Positions 52,608 through 61,619 of a stretch of 64,000 nt of DNA are shown in pieces. Below the pieces are notes generated by a model. The model had not been told where the DNA came from and did not search any database. It saw nothing but the letters and a program-made list of their open reading frames with translations. The stretch is taken from the NCBI RefSeq assembly GCF_030540875.1, contig NZ_JAUOEM010000010.1:41515-105514 (forward strand), in the 5' to 3' direction. The first letter of the stretch is position 1. Every line of letters starts with the position of its first letter. The translations under genes were made by a program, and so were the position numbers. The stretch comes from Flavivirga amylovorans (lineage in GTDB: Bacteria > Bacteroidota > Bacteroidia > Flavobacteriales > Flavobacteriaceae).

Positions 52608-52802
52608 TTTTGAATTATTTCGATTTTCTGGATCTTCTTTCGAAGTCATTTTTGAATAGAATAAATTGATAACAACCGTTAAGAATATAATGGTGAGAAT
52701 TGTTAAAACGATGAAATTTTTCAAGATATCCAAAACTCCGCCAACTAAAATACCACCAGCCATAAGACCACAAAGTAGTAAAGATTGTTTATCGGTTAAC
52801 AT
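52605..52802 (-). CDS. Small membrane protein
   Basis: A 65-residue protein with two hydrophobic helices (about 7-24 and 29-49) and a polar, acidic-basic tail (KMTSKEDPENRNN). The frame lies 13 nt after purB on the same strand, so it is probably cotranscribed with it. An overlapping frame on the opposite strand lacks such features. No family is recognised; it may be a gene or a conserved small hydrophobic peptide. Confidence 0.55.
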   Translation of the reverse strand: MLTDKQSLLLCGLMAGGILVGGVLDILKNFIVLTILTIIFLTVVINLFYSKMTSKEDPENRNNSK

Positions 52803-52815
52803 ATTCCCTAAATTA

Positions 52816-54159
52816 TTAGATTCCTGTATAATTGCTAGGAGTAATACGTTTTAATTCTTCTTTTATTGTATTAGACACCTCTAAAGTGTCAATAAAATTA
52901 GAAATAGAGTCTTGATTAATTTTAGTATTGGTTCTCGTTAAGCCCTTTAAAGCTTCATATGGATTCGGGTATGCTTCACGACGAAGAATGGTTTGAATGG
53001 CTTCCGCAACTACAGCCCAATTGTTCTCTAAATCTTCTGCAAATTTAGCTTCATTTAAAAGTAATTTATTAAGACCTTTTAAAGTAGACTTAAAACCAAT
53101 AAGTGTATGTCCAAAAGGGACACCAGCATTACGTAAAACAGTACTGTCCGTTAAGTCACGCTGTAATCTAGAAATAGGAAGTTTTGCTGATAAATGTTCG
53201 AAAACTGCGTTTGCAATACCCAAGTTGCCTTCACTATTTTCAAAATCAATAGGATTTACTTTATGCGGCATTGCAGAACTCCCAACTTCTCCTGCTTTAA
53301 TTTTTTGCTTGAAATAATCCATTGAAACATAAGTCCATATATCTCGGTCTAAATCAATTAAAATCGTGTTTATACGTTTTAAAGTATCAAACAATGCAGC
53401 CATATGGTCGTAATGCTCGATTTGAGTTGTTGGAAAAGAATGTTGTAAACCTAGTTTTTCTTGTACAAATTTAGAACCAAATGCTTTCCAGTCTATATCT
53501 GGATATGCTACATGATGTGCATTAAAATTACCAGTAGCACCACCAAATTTAGCGGCACTTGGTATATCATTCAATAAATTAAACTGTTCTTCTAAACGTT
53601 TTACAAAAACGGCAATCTCTTTTCCTAAACGAGTAGGAGACGCAGGTTGTCCATGTGTTCTGGCTAGCATGGGAATAGACGCCCAATCCAGGGTTAAAGA
53701 TTTTAATTTGTTTAAAACATTAAAATATTCAGGAACATATGTATCGTTCATAGCTTCCTTAATACTTAAAGGAATAGCGGTATTATTAATATCTTGAGAT
53801 GTTAATCCAAAGTGGATGAACTCTTTATAGTTCGATAAATTTAAAGCATCAAATTTTTCTTTTATAAAATATTCAACAGCCTTAACATCGTGGTTTGTAA
53901 TACTTTCAATTTTCTTAATGGCTAAAGCATCATCTTCAGTAAAATCTTTATAGATTTTTCTTAAATCATCAAAAATACTAGTGTCAATATTTTTAAGCTG
54001 CGGTAAAGGGATTTCACATAGTGCAATAAAATATTCAACTTCTACTAAAACACGATATTTTATAAGTGCTTGTTCAGAAAAATAAGGTGCTAATTCGTTA
54101 ACTTTACTTCTATATCGTCCATCAATTGGAGAGATAGCATTTAATGATGATAATGACAT
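52816..54159 (-). CDS. purB: Adenylosuccinate lyase
   Basis: A 447-residue PurB. I start at ATG 54159 (SLSSLNAISPIDGRYRSK), the family start; an upstream in-frame ATG would add nine unrelated residues. The signature loop SSAMPHKVNPIDFEN carries the catalytic serine. HFGLTSQDINNTA and ARTHGQPASPT complete the active site. It splits fumarate from SAICAR and adenylosuccinate in purine synthesis. It is 64 nt downstream of a HEAT-like protein gene on the same strand. Confidence 0.97.
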   Translation of the reverse strand: MSLSSLNAISPIDGRYRSKVNELAPYFSEQALIKYRVLVEVEYFIALCEIPLPQLKNIDTSIFDDLRKIYKDFTEDDALAIKKIESITNHDVKAVEYFIKEKFDALNLSNYKEFIHFGLTSQDINNTAIPLSIKEAMNDTYVPEYFNVLNKLKSLTLDWASIPMLARTHGQPASPTRLGKEIAVFVKRLEEQFNLLNDIPSAAKFGGATGNFNAHHVAYPDIDWKAFGSKFVQEKLGLQHSFPTTQIEHYDHMAALFDTLKRINTILIDLDRDIWTYVSMDYFKQKIKAGEVGSSAMPHKVNPIDFENSEGNLGIANAVFEHLSAKLPISRLQRDLTDSTVLRNAGVPFGHTLIGFKSTLKGLNKLLLNEAKFAEDLENNWAVVAEAIQTILRREAYPNPYEALKGLTRTNTKINQDSISNFIDTLEVSNTIKEELKRITPSNYTGI

Positions 54160-54223
54160 TATTTGTGTTGTTTTTTGAAAAAGCAAAGATACGTTTTTGA
54201 TTTGCGTTTTTTGGTATTTTGAT

Positions 54224-54808
54224 TTATGATTTTTTAAGAGCCTTACTTTTCTTTATTTTAAGTAATGTGCGCTTTGCTCGTACTTTAAAAGCAGCACTTT
54301 GCATTTGAAAATTTTGCTCTAAGATTTGTGTTAATTCTGGATGAATCCAATCATAATCTAGTCCATAAAGAAATAGAGACTCCATGGCATATACTTTAGG
54401 CGCTACTTTTTGAGTGCTAATCATCCAATCAAAGCAGGCTTCAATGATTCGTTCTTTATATTCTGGGCGTAATGCCTTTTTTATTGTATTTGGTTCTTTT
54501 GAATAGTATGTCTTGGTAATAAACTCACAAACTTTAGAGACAGGACGCACAGATGAGTCTAAATGAATTTTGTTAATGTTTTTAGTAAATGTATCTAAAT
54601 GAGGTACGATAGCATAGATGTATTCGGCGCAAACAAATTCTAAAACCCAGGCTGCTCGACTAGATACTTTATCATTAACCATAAACAGAATATCTATTAG
54701 TTTTGGAAATAAACTCATATCGTTTAGAACCATATTAGCATATTTCATTCGGTTTTCACGAGAGGCATTCACAAAGCTTAATTCTTTGTGGAATTCTTCT
54801 AAAGTCAT
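54224..54808 (-). CDS. HEAT-like helical protein upstream of purB
   Basis: A 194-residue, fully helical, soluble protein (MTLEEFHKELSFVNASRENRMKY...). It contains helix pairs resembling HEAT repeats (AWVLEFVCAEYIYAIVPHLDTF, APKVYAMESLFLYGLDYDWIHPELTQILEQN) and a lysine-rich end. It has no lyase motif. The gene precedes purB in the same direction and is sometimes labelled adenylosuccinate lyase in databases, most likely by carry-over from the neighbour. The function is unknown. Confidence 0.72.
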   Translation of the reverse strand: MTLEEFHKELSFVNASRENRMKYANMVLNDMSLFPKLIDILFMVNDKVSSRAAWVLEFVCAEYIYAIVPHLDTFTKNINKIHLDSSVRPVSKVCEFITKTYYSKEPNTIKKALRPEYKERIIEACFDWMISTQKVAPKVYAMESLFLYGLDYDWIHPELTQILEQNFQMQSAAFKVRAKRTLLKIKKSKALKKS

Positions 54809-54849
54809 AAGATAATTTTATCTATTTTTAGGTTTCTAAAATACCCATA

Positions 54850-55332
54850 ATGGAAACAATAAAAAAAATAAAAAAGATATTCTTAGTGTTATTAATCTTA
54901 TTTATTATCGCTCAATTTTTCGGGCCAGAAAAAAATGAGGGGGATCTAGCATCAATAGAAGCATTTTTTGAAGAAACAAACCCTCCAGAAGCTGTTAAAA
55001 TTATTTTAAAAGAGAGTTGTTTTGACTGTCATAGTGATATTACGAGATATCCTTGGTATAACCATATTACACCAGTAAATTATTGGTTAGCAGATCATAT
55101 AAAACATGGTAAAAAACATTTTAATGTATCTAACTGGAAAGAGAATTCTGTAAAACGAAAAGACCATAAATTTGAAGAACTCATAGAGATGGTTGAAGAT
55201 AAAAGTATGCCTCTTAATTCGTATACTTGGACACACTCTGAAGCTAAACTTTCAGATAAACAAATAAAAGAAGTTGTAGATTGGTCTAAACAAGTACGAT
55301 TCAAGTATAGTTTAGTTCCGAAACCAGAATAA
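54850..55332 (+). CDS. Haem-binding domain protein (Haem_bd)
   Basis: A 160-residue protein with an N-terminal membrane anchor (about 9-24) and a cytochrome-c-like domain. The haem motif is CFDCH (about 58-62), in SCFDCHSDITRYPWYNHITPVNYW. The conserved HGKKHFNVSNW and MPLNSYTWTHSEAKLSD, which has a candidate axial Met, follow. This matches the Haem_bd family of Bacteroidetes. It is exported and membrane-tethered, probably for electron transfer or haem sensing. It is a single-gene unit divergent from the HEAT-like gene. Confidence 0.88.
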   Translation: METIKKIKKIFLVLLILFIIAQFFGPEKNEGDLASIEAFFEETNPPEAVKIILKESCFDCHSDITRYPWYNHITPVNYWLADHIKHGKKHFNVSNWKENSVKRKDHKFEELIEMVEDKSMPLNSYTWTHSEAKLSDKQIKEVVDWSKQVRFKYSLVPKPE

Positions 55333-55429
55333 GTTTGGAATGAGTAGTAAGTAGCATTCAGTAAACTGTTATTCATTTTTAAACAAGTTATGTGATCACA
55401 TAATTTTAACAAAAAACATTCGTGAATTA

Positions 55430-56662
55430 GTGGGGAAAAAACTTTTAATCATTGGTTTTGTGTGGCCAGAACCCAAAAGTTCTGCGGCAGGAAGTAGAAT
55501 GATACAGTTAATTCAGTTCTTTCAAACCCAGCATTACCAAATAACATTTTCCAGCCCTTGTGCTAAAAGCGATAATGCTTTCGATTTAAGAACTATAGGT
55601 GCTGATCAAGTTTCTATTGAACTAAATAATACGAGTTTTGATACTTTTATAAAAGGGTTACACCCAGATATTGTCTTATTTGATCGTTTTATGATGGAGG
55701 AACAATTTGGTTGGCGTGTTACTGAACAATGCCCAAATGCATTGAGAATTATAGATACCGAAGATTTACATTGTTTACGAAAAGGAAGACAACAAGCTTA
55801 TAAAGAAGGCAAGGAATTTGATAGGTCTTACTTGTTCAATGATATAGCAAAACGAGAAATAGCGAGTATTTACAGAAGTGATTTAAGTTTGATTATTTCT
55901 GAAGCTGAAATGGAAATTCTTAAAAATGACTTTAAAGTTGATGATACTTTATTGCATTATTTACCTTTTATGTTAGAAGATTTATCTGAAGATTCTACTA
56001 AAAAGTTTCCAGATTTTGAAGAACGACAACATTTTATAACCATTGGTAATTTTTTACATGAACCCAATTATAATGCGGTATTATATTTAAAAGAAACCAT
56101 TTGGCCATTAATAAAAAAGCAATGTCCTGATGCCGAATTACATATTTATGGTGCTTATGCTTCGCAAAAAATCAATCAGTTGTATCATGAAAGGAGCGGA
56201 TTTTTAGTTAAAGGATATGCTGATGATGTAAATGAAGTTATGCAGCAAGCTAGGGTTTGTTTAGCACCTATAAGGTTTGGAGCAGGATTGAAAGGGAAAT
56301 TAATTGATGCGATGATAAATGGTACACCTAGTGTTACCACAAAAATAGGAGCAGAAGGTATGTTTGGAGATTTAAAACCTAATGGATTTATAGAAGTAGA
56401 ACCAGAAAATTTTGCTAATAAGGCCGTTGAGTTATATAAAAATGGGCGTCTTTGGAAAGAAAAACAACAAAATGGATATCAAATTATAAAAGAACGTTTT
56501 AATAAAGCGGTTTTTCAAGAAATTTTAAGCAATCGAATTGAAGAGCTAACAGGAGAATTTCAGATTAAACGACTCAATAACTTTACAGGTCTAATGTTGC
56601 AACATCACCAAATGCAAAGTACCAAGTTTATGAGTAAGTGGATTGAAGAGAAGAATAAATAA
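55430..56662 (+). CDS. GT4-type glycosyltransferase
   Basis: A 410-residue GT-B glycosyltransferase with a GTG start at 55430. The N-terminal half starts KKLLIIGFVWPEPKSSAAGSRM. The C-terminal half has the nucleotide-sugar domain with FITIGNFLHEPNYNAVLYLKETIWPLI, ELHIYGAYAS and PIRFGAGLKGKLIDAMINGTPSVTTKIGAEGM (about 283-314), the GT4 EX7E-like region. It probably transfers a sugar in envelope glycan or exopolysaccharide synthesis. No other polysaccharide genes are adjacent, so the acceptor is unknown. A cupin lipoprotein follows after 18 nt. Confidence 0.88.
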   Translation: MGKKLLIIGFVWPEPKSSAAGSRMIQLIQFFQTQHYQITFSSPCAKSDNAFDLRTIGADQVSIELNNTSFDTFIKGLHPDIVLFDRFMMEEQFGWRVTEQCPNALRIIDTEDLHCLRKGRQQAYKEGKEFDRSYLFNDIAKREIASIYRSDLSLIISEAEMEILKNDFKVDDTLLHYLPFMLEDLSEDSTKKFPDFEERQHFITIGNFLHEPNYNAVLYLKETIWPLIKKQCPDAELHIYGAYASQKINQLYHERSGFLVKGYADDVNEVMQQARVCLAPIRFGAGLKGKLIDAMINGTPSVTTKIGAEGMFGDLKPNGFIEVEPENFANKAVELYKNGRLWKEKQQNGYQIIKERFNKAVFQEILSNRIEELTGEFQIKRLNNFTGLMLQHHQMQSTKFMSKWIEEKNK

Positions 56663-56680
56663 AAAGATAATAGCCTAAAC

Positions 56681-57100
56681 ATGAAAAGAGTAGTTGTTAT
56701 TTTAAGCCTAGTAGTAGCATTGACGTCTTGTAAAGCAAATAAAATAACAAAAATACAAGTTGTTAAACTAGCAGAAACTACAAAAAGTTGGAATGGTGAT
56801 ACATTGCCAAATTATCCAGAAGGAAGTCCGAAAATAACCGTTTTAAAAATAACCATACCGCCTAAAACCAGATTGCATAAGCATTATCATCCAGTTATTA
56901 ATTCTGGTATTTTATTAAAAGGAGAATTAACTGTTGTAGATAAAGGTGACAAGGTTTTAGAGCTTAAAGCTGGTGATGTTATTGTAGAACTTGTAAACAA
57001 AGTACACTATGGCATTAATAAAGGGAATAAACCTGCTGAAATTATAGTCTTTTATGCAGGAACAGAAGATTTACCCATTACTGTTATTGAAAAAGATTAG
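56681..57100 (+). CDS. Cupin-domain lipoprotein
   Basis: A 139-residue lipoprotein (lipobox ALTSC, C17) with a single cupin barrel. KTRLHKHYHPVINSGILLKGELTVVD provides the first cupin motif (His residues at about 67-71), and GDVIVELVNKVHYGINKGNKPAEIIVFYAG the second. A metal site of three His plus Glu is likely. The periplasmic or surface location is unusual for an enzyme, and a ligand-binding role is as likely as catalysis. It is probably cotranscribed with the glycosyltransferase. Confidence 0.85.
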   Translation: MKRVVVILSLVVALTSCKANKITKIQVVKLAETTKSWNGDTLPNYPEGSPKITVLKITIPPKTRLHKHYHPVINSGILLKGELTVVDKGDKVLELKAGDVIVELVNKVHYGINKGNKPAEIIVFYAGTEDLPITVIEKD

Positions 57101-57163
57101 TTTATTGTAAAGTACTTTATTTTAAAGATTTCATTTACCTTTAATAGGTAATAATGCATTGTT

Positions 57164-57844
57164 TTATTTAAGCAGTGTTTTTGAGATTTTCGCGACTCCA
57201 ACGGTTGCAGGTTCAGCAATAACAGTTAAGTTTTTTTTACTATCTATTGCTGGTTTTGGGTCTATAAAATATGTAGGTGTATTTTCGGGTACATAATTCA
57301 TCAAACCTGCAGCAGGATATACCTGCATTGATGTACCAATAATGAGTAAAATATCTGCAGTTTCACAAATAGAAATAGCTTTTTCAATCATAGGCACATC
57401 TTCGCCAAACCAAACAATATGAGGTCGTAATTGCTGTCCATTTTGACAAGTATCACCTAAAACTAAATCGGTACGCCATTCCTTAATGTTACTCTCATCA
57501 ACAATACTCCTTACTTTTAAAAGTTCACCATGTAAATGAACCACATTATTGCTCCCAGCACGTTCATGCAAATCATCTACATTTTGAGTTATAATAGTAA
57601 CTTTAAAATTGTTTTCAAGCTTTGCTAAATCATAATGAGCAGAATTAGGTGCCACTTCTAATAGCTGTCTGCGACGTTGGTTATAAAAATCTAAAACCAA
57701 AGCAGGGTTCGTTTTAAAGCCCTCAGTTGTTGCCACTTCCATAACATCGTGGCCTTCCCATAAACCATCAGCGTCTCTAAAGGTTTTAATGCCACTTTCT
57801 GCACTTATACCAGCTCCTGTAAGAACAACCAAATGTTTTTTCAT
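57164..57844 (-). CDS. cobB: Sir2 family NAD-dependent deacylase
   Basis: A 226-residue sirtuin with GAGISAESGIKTFRDADGLWEG (10-31), TQNVDDLH (86-93) and catalytic H105 in HLHG. Y54 and R57 (FYNQR) form the Y-xx-R pair that marks class III sirtuins acting on succinyl or malonyl lysines. Only one cysteine is present in the usual zinc-finger region (GDTCQNG), so the structural zinc site is lost or altered. It removes acyl groups from lysines using NAD in the cytosol. It is a single gene, convergent with the cupin gene. Confidence 0.93.
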   Translation of the reverse strand: MKKHLVVLTGAGISAESGIKTFRDADGLWEGHDVMEVATTEGFKTNPALVLDFYNQRRRQLLEVAPNSAHYDLAKLENNFKVTIITQNVDDLHERAGSNNVVHLHGELLKVRSIVDESNIKEWRTDLVLGDTCQNGQQLRPHIVWFGEDVPMIEKAISICETADILLIIGTSMQVYPAAGLMNYVPENTPTYFIDPKPAIDSKKNLTVIAEPATVGVAKISKTLLK

Positions 57845-57946
57845 GTTATAAAAATAGGTATTATTTGTTATTTATGTCTTTCGTCTAAGTTTAAATTTAA
57901 GAAGGAATCCACACTTTTTTATTAAATTCGATGTTTAACTACAAAT

Positions 57947-58603
57947 ATGATAGATTTAAAACTTTTAGAGCATTTAGAAACATATTTAACAGAAAACCGT
58001 AAAGCACGTTTTGATCATGTTTTGTCGCAACGTACCAAATATTATACAGTTGCTACAGAAGATGTATATCAATTACATAATACCAGCGCAGTAATTCGTA
58101 GTTGTGACGTGTTTGGTATACAGGAAGTTAATATTGTTGAGGAACGTAATTCTAAGCGTATCGATAGAGAAATAGCTATGGGTGCTCAAAAATGGGTAGA
58201 TTTAAACAGGTACCAAACAGTAAATGATTGTATTTCAGATTTAAAAGAGAAGGGATATCAAATAGTAGCGACCACACCTCATACAAATGATTGTGAATTG
58301 CATGAGTTTGATATCACTAAAAAATCCTGTTTTTTCTTTGGAAGAGAAACCGAAGGATTATCTCAAGAAGTCATGGACGCAGCCGATTGTTATTTAAAAA
58401 TACCAATGGTTGGTTTTACGGAGAGTTTAAATATATCGGTATCTGCAGCAATAATTTTACAACATGTCACAACCAAACTAAGACAATCTACAATTAATTG
58501 GCAACTAACTGAGGAAGATATGTTAGAAAAACGTTTAGATTGGATTACAAAAACCATTAAGAGTTACGATGATATTGTTGACCGTTTTTATAGTCAGCAA
58601 TAA
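57947..58603 (+). CDS. trmH: tRNA/rRNA 2'-O-methyltransferase, TrmH family
   Basis: A 218-residue SPOUT methyltransferase with a short N-terminal helix and SpoU motifs: NTSAVIRSCDVFGIQEVNIVE, FFFGRETEGLSQEVMDAADCYLKIPMVGFTESLNISVSAAIILQHV. The C-terminal TKLRQSTINWQLTEEDMLEKRLDWITKTIKS is typical of TrmH, which methylates G18 of tRNA. All knot-forming motifs are intact. It is followed 30 nt later by an SRPBCC protein gene. Confidence 0.93.
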   Translation: MIDLKLLEHLETYLTENRKARFDHVLSQRTKYYTVATEDVYQLHNTSAVIRSCDVFGIQEVNIVEERNSKRIDREIAMGAQKWVDLNRYQTVNDCISDLKEKGYQIVATTPHTNDCELHEFDITKKSCFFFGRETEGLSQEVMDAADCYLKIPMVGFTESLNISVSAAIILQHVTTKLRQSTINWQLTEEDMLEKRLDWITKTIKSYDDIVDRFYSQQ

Positions 58604-58633
58604 TTTTGTAATTTTAAATCGCTAACTATTAAT

Positions 58634-59170
58634 ATGTTAATTATGTATATAGTTCTTTATATCGTCATTGGAATTGTTTGCCTATTTATTCTTCTAGCAC
58701 TTATAGCTCCTAAAAAATATCAAGTAAGCCGAAGTATTGTTATTAATAAACCACTGCCAGAAGTATTCCAATATCTAAAACATATAAAAAATCAAGATAA
58801 CTGGTCTCCTTGGAAAAAGAAAGATCCAGATATGAAACAAGAATTTATTGGAAATGATGGAGATATTGGATTTATAGCTAAATGGGACGGTAATAAAGAT
58901 GTTGGTCTGGGAGAACAAGAAATCATGAATATTGTTGATAATGATCGTGTGGAAGCTAGATTACGGTTTTTTAAACCATGGAAATCTGAGTCTGATGCGG
59001 TTACTAGTGTTAAAGATGTTGGTGATGGAAATACCAAAGTTACCTGGGGTTTTTCTGGAGTTAATAAAGTCCCTGTCAATATTTTTATGATGCTTTATAA
59101 TGTTGATAAGCATGTAGGGAAAGATTTTGAAGAAGGTTTAGTAAGTTTAAAAGAAATTTTAGAAAAATAG
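58634..59170 (+). CDS. SRPBCC-fold protein with N-terminal membrane helix
   Basis: A 178-residue protein with one hydrophobic helix at about 3-24 and a START/Bet v1-like domain. Landmarks are YQVSRSIVINKPLPEVFQYL, WSPWKKKDPDMKQEFIG and VTWGFSGVNKVPVNIFMML. The fold binds hydrophobic ligands; no catalytic residues can be named. It belongs to the polyketide cyclase/SRPBCC group common next to VOC proteins, and a VOC gene follows after 5 nt. Confidence 0.88.
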   Translation: MLIMYIVLYIVIGIVCLFILLALIAPKKYQVSRSIVINKPLPEVFQYLKHIKNQDNWSPWKKKDPDMKQEFIGNDGDIGFIAKWDGNKDVGLGEQEIMNIVDNDRVEARLRFFKPWKSESDAVTSVKDVGDGNTKVTWGFSGVNKVPVNIFMMLYNVDKHVGKDFEEGLVSLKEILEK

Positions 59171-59175
59171 AAGTT

Positions 59176-59553
59176 ATGGATAATAATATGGTAGGCTGGT
59201 TTGAGATTCCAGTAACTAATATGAATCGGGCTATAGATTTTTACAACTCAGTATTTAAAATAGATGTACAGCCCCAGGATTTTGGAGGTACTTTAATGGG
59301 GTGGTTTCCATTTGATGAAGGAAAACCAGGAGCAGCTGGTTCTTTAATTCAAAATGAAGCTTATGAGCCAAGCGATAAAAAAGGAACCTTGGTATATTTT
59401 AATTCTGAAGATGTCAATAATGAATTGAATAGAGTAGAAGGAGCTGGAGGTAAAGTAATCCAAGCTAAGACACAAATCTCACCAGATATTGGTTATATGG
59501 CTATTTTTATTGATAGTGAAGGAAATAGAATAGCATTACATTCTAGAACATAA
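59176..59553 (+). CDS. VOC family protein
   Basis: A 125-residue vicinal-oxygen-chelate (glyoxalase/bleomycin resistance-like) protein with two beta-alpha-beta-beta-beta repeats: GWFEIPVTNMNRAIDFYNSVF at the N-terminus and GYMAIFIDSEGNRIALHSR at the C-terminus. E5 of the first strand could be a metal ligand; the full four-ligand set is not clear. The substrate is unknown. It is 5 nt after the SRPBCC gene and is probably in the same operon as trmH and SRPBCC. Confidence 0.9.
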   Translation: MDNNMVGWFEIPVTNMNRAIDFYNSVFKIDVQPQDFGGTLMGWFPFDEGKPGAAGSLIQNEAYEPSDKKGTLVYFNSEDVNNELNRVEGAGGKVIQAKTQISPDIGYMAIFIDSEGNRIALHSRT

Positions 59554-59568
59554 AAAGCAGTTGAACGT

Positions 59569-59662
59569 GTTGTTTTGAATGAAATGAAGAATCTACTGAG
59601 ATTTTGATCTTCTACTTTATAGATTGATAAGATTCTTCGCTACGCTCTGAATGACAACAAAA
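59569..59662. repeat. Palindromic intergenic repeat
   Basis: TTGTTTTGAATGAAATGAAGAATCT on the left pairs imperfectly with AGATTCTTCGCTACGCTCTGAATGACAACAA on the right. This is the GAAGAATCT-type hairpin repeat I recall as dispersed in Bacteroidetes and other genomes. It lies between the convergent VOC gene and the regulatory-domain protein gene. Confidence 0.6.
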
Positions 59663-59691
59663 TTTTTTAGAGAACAACTTCTTTGTGAGAT

Positions 59692-60468
59692 TTAAATTCT
59701 TTTGCTTCTGCCTCGACTTAGGACTTTATATTCTTCATAGCACTCACTTATAGCGTCTAGTATTTGTAAGTCATTTGCGGTTTGTATAAAACCTTTGGAG
59801 TAATCACATTGGCTTACAATCTCATCTAAATCAACACGATCTACCTGCAATAAAACAGTTAGCATTTCCCTATCAAAACGTGATGCCAATAAGTTTCTAA
59901 TTTCATCATCCTCTTTCATCTTTTTTAACTTTCGTAATTCGTTTGGTTTTTTACCAAACATACGATGTAAAAAATCGGCAGGATTAAAGATGGATCCAAT
60001 AATTTTAGTTATTGTGCCTTTCGATCCGGCTTCATAACCTGTGCTAGGTAAACCAGAAATACTGTAACGGTAATTATTATTAATAGCAGGTACTTGTTTT
60101 ATATCAACTTCTAAATATCCTGTAAGTTTTAGTTGGTTTACTACTACTTTTTCAAGAGCTAAAGCTGATTCGGTTAATTCTATATTAGAACTTCCAAACT
60201 TTAGCCAGTCGTTAGTAACCCTAACTTTTATAGATTTAAAACCTAAAAATGAAAAATGTAATGTGTCGTTTGCTTTAGCAGAAATTTCAAATTCACCTTT
60301 TTTATTCGTAATAGTACCAATGACTTGATTGAGATTAACTATGTTAACACTTTCAAGAGCTGTACCATTTGATGAATTAGTAACTATACCTATAACTTTA
60401 TTAGCTTCTTGCCCCATACAAATCGCAGAAGTAATTATAAAAGCAAAAAGAAGTAGGTAGTTTTTCAT
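59692..60468 (-). CDS. Exported protein with carboxypeptidase-like regulatory domain
   Basis: A 258-residue exported protein (signal about 1-19, ending CMGQ). Residues 22-105 form a CarboxypepD_reg-like beta-sandwich (VIGIVTNSSNGTALESVNIVNL, GEFEISAKANDTLHFSFLGFKSIKV), the domain found at the start of SusC-type receptors. The remaining 150 residues are helical and basic (LHRMFGKKPNELRKLKKMKEDDEIRNLL) with no barrel. It is a stand-alone envelope protein of a family common in Flavobacteriaceae; the function is unknown. Confidence 0.83.
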   Translation of the reverse strand: MKNYLLLFAFIITSAICMGQEANKVIGIVTNSSNGTALESVNIVNLNQVIGTITNKKGEFEISAKANDTLHFSFLGFKSIKVRVTNDWLKFGSSNIELTESALALEKVVVNQLKLTGYLEVDIKQVPAINNNYRYSISGLPSTGYEAGSKGTITKIIGSIFNPADFLHRMFGKKPNELRKLKKMKEDDEIRNLLASRFDREMLTVLLQVDRVDLDEIVSQCDYSKGFIQTANDLQILDAISECYEEYKVLSRGRSKRI

Positions 60469-60842
60469 AATCTAAAAATTCAATAGCTAAAATACTAAAC
60501 AAAAACGGCAAAAGCCACAGTTTAGTCGCAATTTGACTTAAAATTAACAAAAAGTTTAATACATGATATGAATTTATACGCTTTGATGGGAGGGATGAAA
60601 ATGTAATAGAGACTTTAACCTAGTTAATTTTTAAATGATGCTGTTACGTTGTATTCATCCCAGAATAATAAAAATTATTATGTGGATTATTATAAGTTGT
60701 TGAAATTCAATATGGAGTATTTTGTGTGTAAGAATTATATTTATATTTGTGATAGCAGTTATCTCGCAACGGACTTCATTTGCCGCTTTATGCGCTTAGT
60801 AAGGCTATTCGTTGCTAATTCAAAAGACAACCTCAAAATTAA
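60469..60842. other. 374-nt gap upstream of DUF5995 gene
   Basis: AT-rich DNA between divergent genes. A TATATTTG -7 box occurs at 60742-60749, with a TTG at 60722-60724 (spacer 17, shorter than usual). A GC-richer stretch at 60760-60820 contains GCAACGGA...TTCGTTGC as a loose inverted repeat. A 65-codon frame at 60649-60846 overlaps the next gene's start and looks accidental. Confidence 0.4.
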
Positions 60843-61619
60843 ATGACAGCAACAACAATAGATGAAGTAATAGAAAATTTAGAGCAAATAATTCAGGAGT
60901 CAATAAGTGAAGAAAGTACACTTGGATATTTCGCAGCTCTATATCAAAATGTAACGATACATATAAAAGAAAAATTAGGCAAAAATTATTTCGATGATGA
61001 TAAAAGGATGGAACAATTGGATGTCATTTTTGCGAATCGATACCTAACTGCATATGCAAAATATAAAGAAAAAAAGGAGGTAACAAAATCTTGGGCAATT
61101 GCTTTTAAATCATCGACAGATAGTATGTTAATAGTATTGCAGCATTTATTGTTAGGAATGAATGCCCATATAAATTTAGACTTGGGCATAGCGGCTTCTG
61201 AAGTAACAGATGATAAAACTATAAAATCACTGGAATCTGATTTTAATAAAATAAACGAGTTACTGGCAACACTGGTAGATGAAGTTCAAAAAGATTTAGC
61301 AGAAATCTGGCCTACATTACTGAAAATTTTAAAATTTTTAAAAAAGGTAGATGACTTTTTAATAAACTTCAGTATGAAATTAGCTCGGAATAAAGCTTGG
61401 GAATTTGCAAACGAATTAGTTAAAGGCGATAAAGAAAAAAAAGAAAAACTGCTCGAATTAAAAGACCTAGAGGTATCAGAATTCTCTGAAAAAATAATAA
61501 ATCCTGGTATTTTAGTGAAAATCTTATTTACAATAATAAGACTAGGAGAACGTGGAAAGTCTTCAGATAAAACTAAGAAATTGGAAAAATTAATTGAAAA
61601 TAAATTAGATAACCATTAA
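60843..61619 (+). CDS. DUF5995 family protein
   Basis: A 258-residue soluble protein. The strongly conserved block GYFAALYQNVTIHIKEKLG, then RMEQLDVIFANRYLTAYAKY, SWAIAFKS and IVLQHLLLGMNAHINLDLGIAASEV is the DUF5995 signature as I recall it. The several conserved His, Asn and Asp residues (QHLLLGMNAHINLD) suggest a metal or catalytic site, but no reaction is known. The last third is more variable and lysine-rich. The gene is alone, with a long leader and no operon partner. Confidence 0.8.
   Translation: MTATTIDEVIENLEQIIQESISEESTLGYFAALYQNVTIHIKEKLGKNYFDDDKRMEQLDVIFANRYLTAYAKYKEKKEVTKSWAIAFKSSTDSMLIVLQHLLLGMNAHINLDLGIAASEVTDDKTIKSLESDFNKINELLATLVDEVQKDLAEIWPTLLKILKFLKKVDDFLINFSMKLARNKAWEFANELVKGDKEKKEKLLELKDLEVSEFSEKIINPGILVKILFTIIRLGERGKSSDKTKKLEKLIENKLDNH

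Noticed and set aside
52666..52854. Plus-strand 62-codon frame over the small membrane protein and purB 3' end
   Set aside because: It overlaps the purB coding end and has no membrane or domain pattern, unlike the minus-strand frame.
54224..54808. Calling the HEAT-like gene a second adenylosuccinate lyase
   Set aside because: It has none of the lyase active-site motifs and is less than half the length.
60649..60846. 65-codon frame before the DUF5995 gene
   Set aside because: Tyr/Asn-rich translation of AT-rich DNA that contains a likely -7 box, overlaps the next start, and has no recognisable domain or signal.
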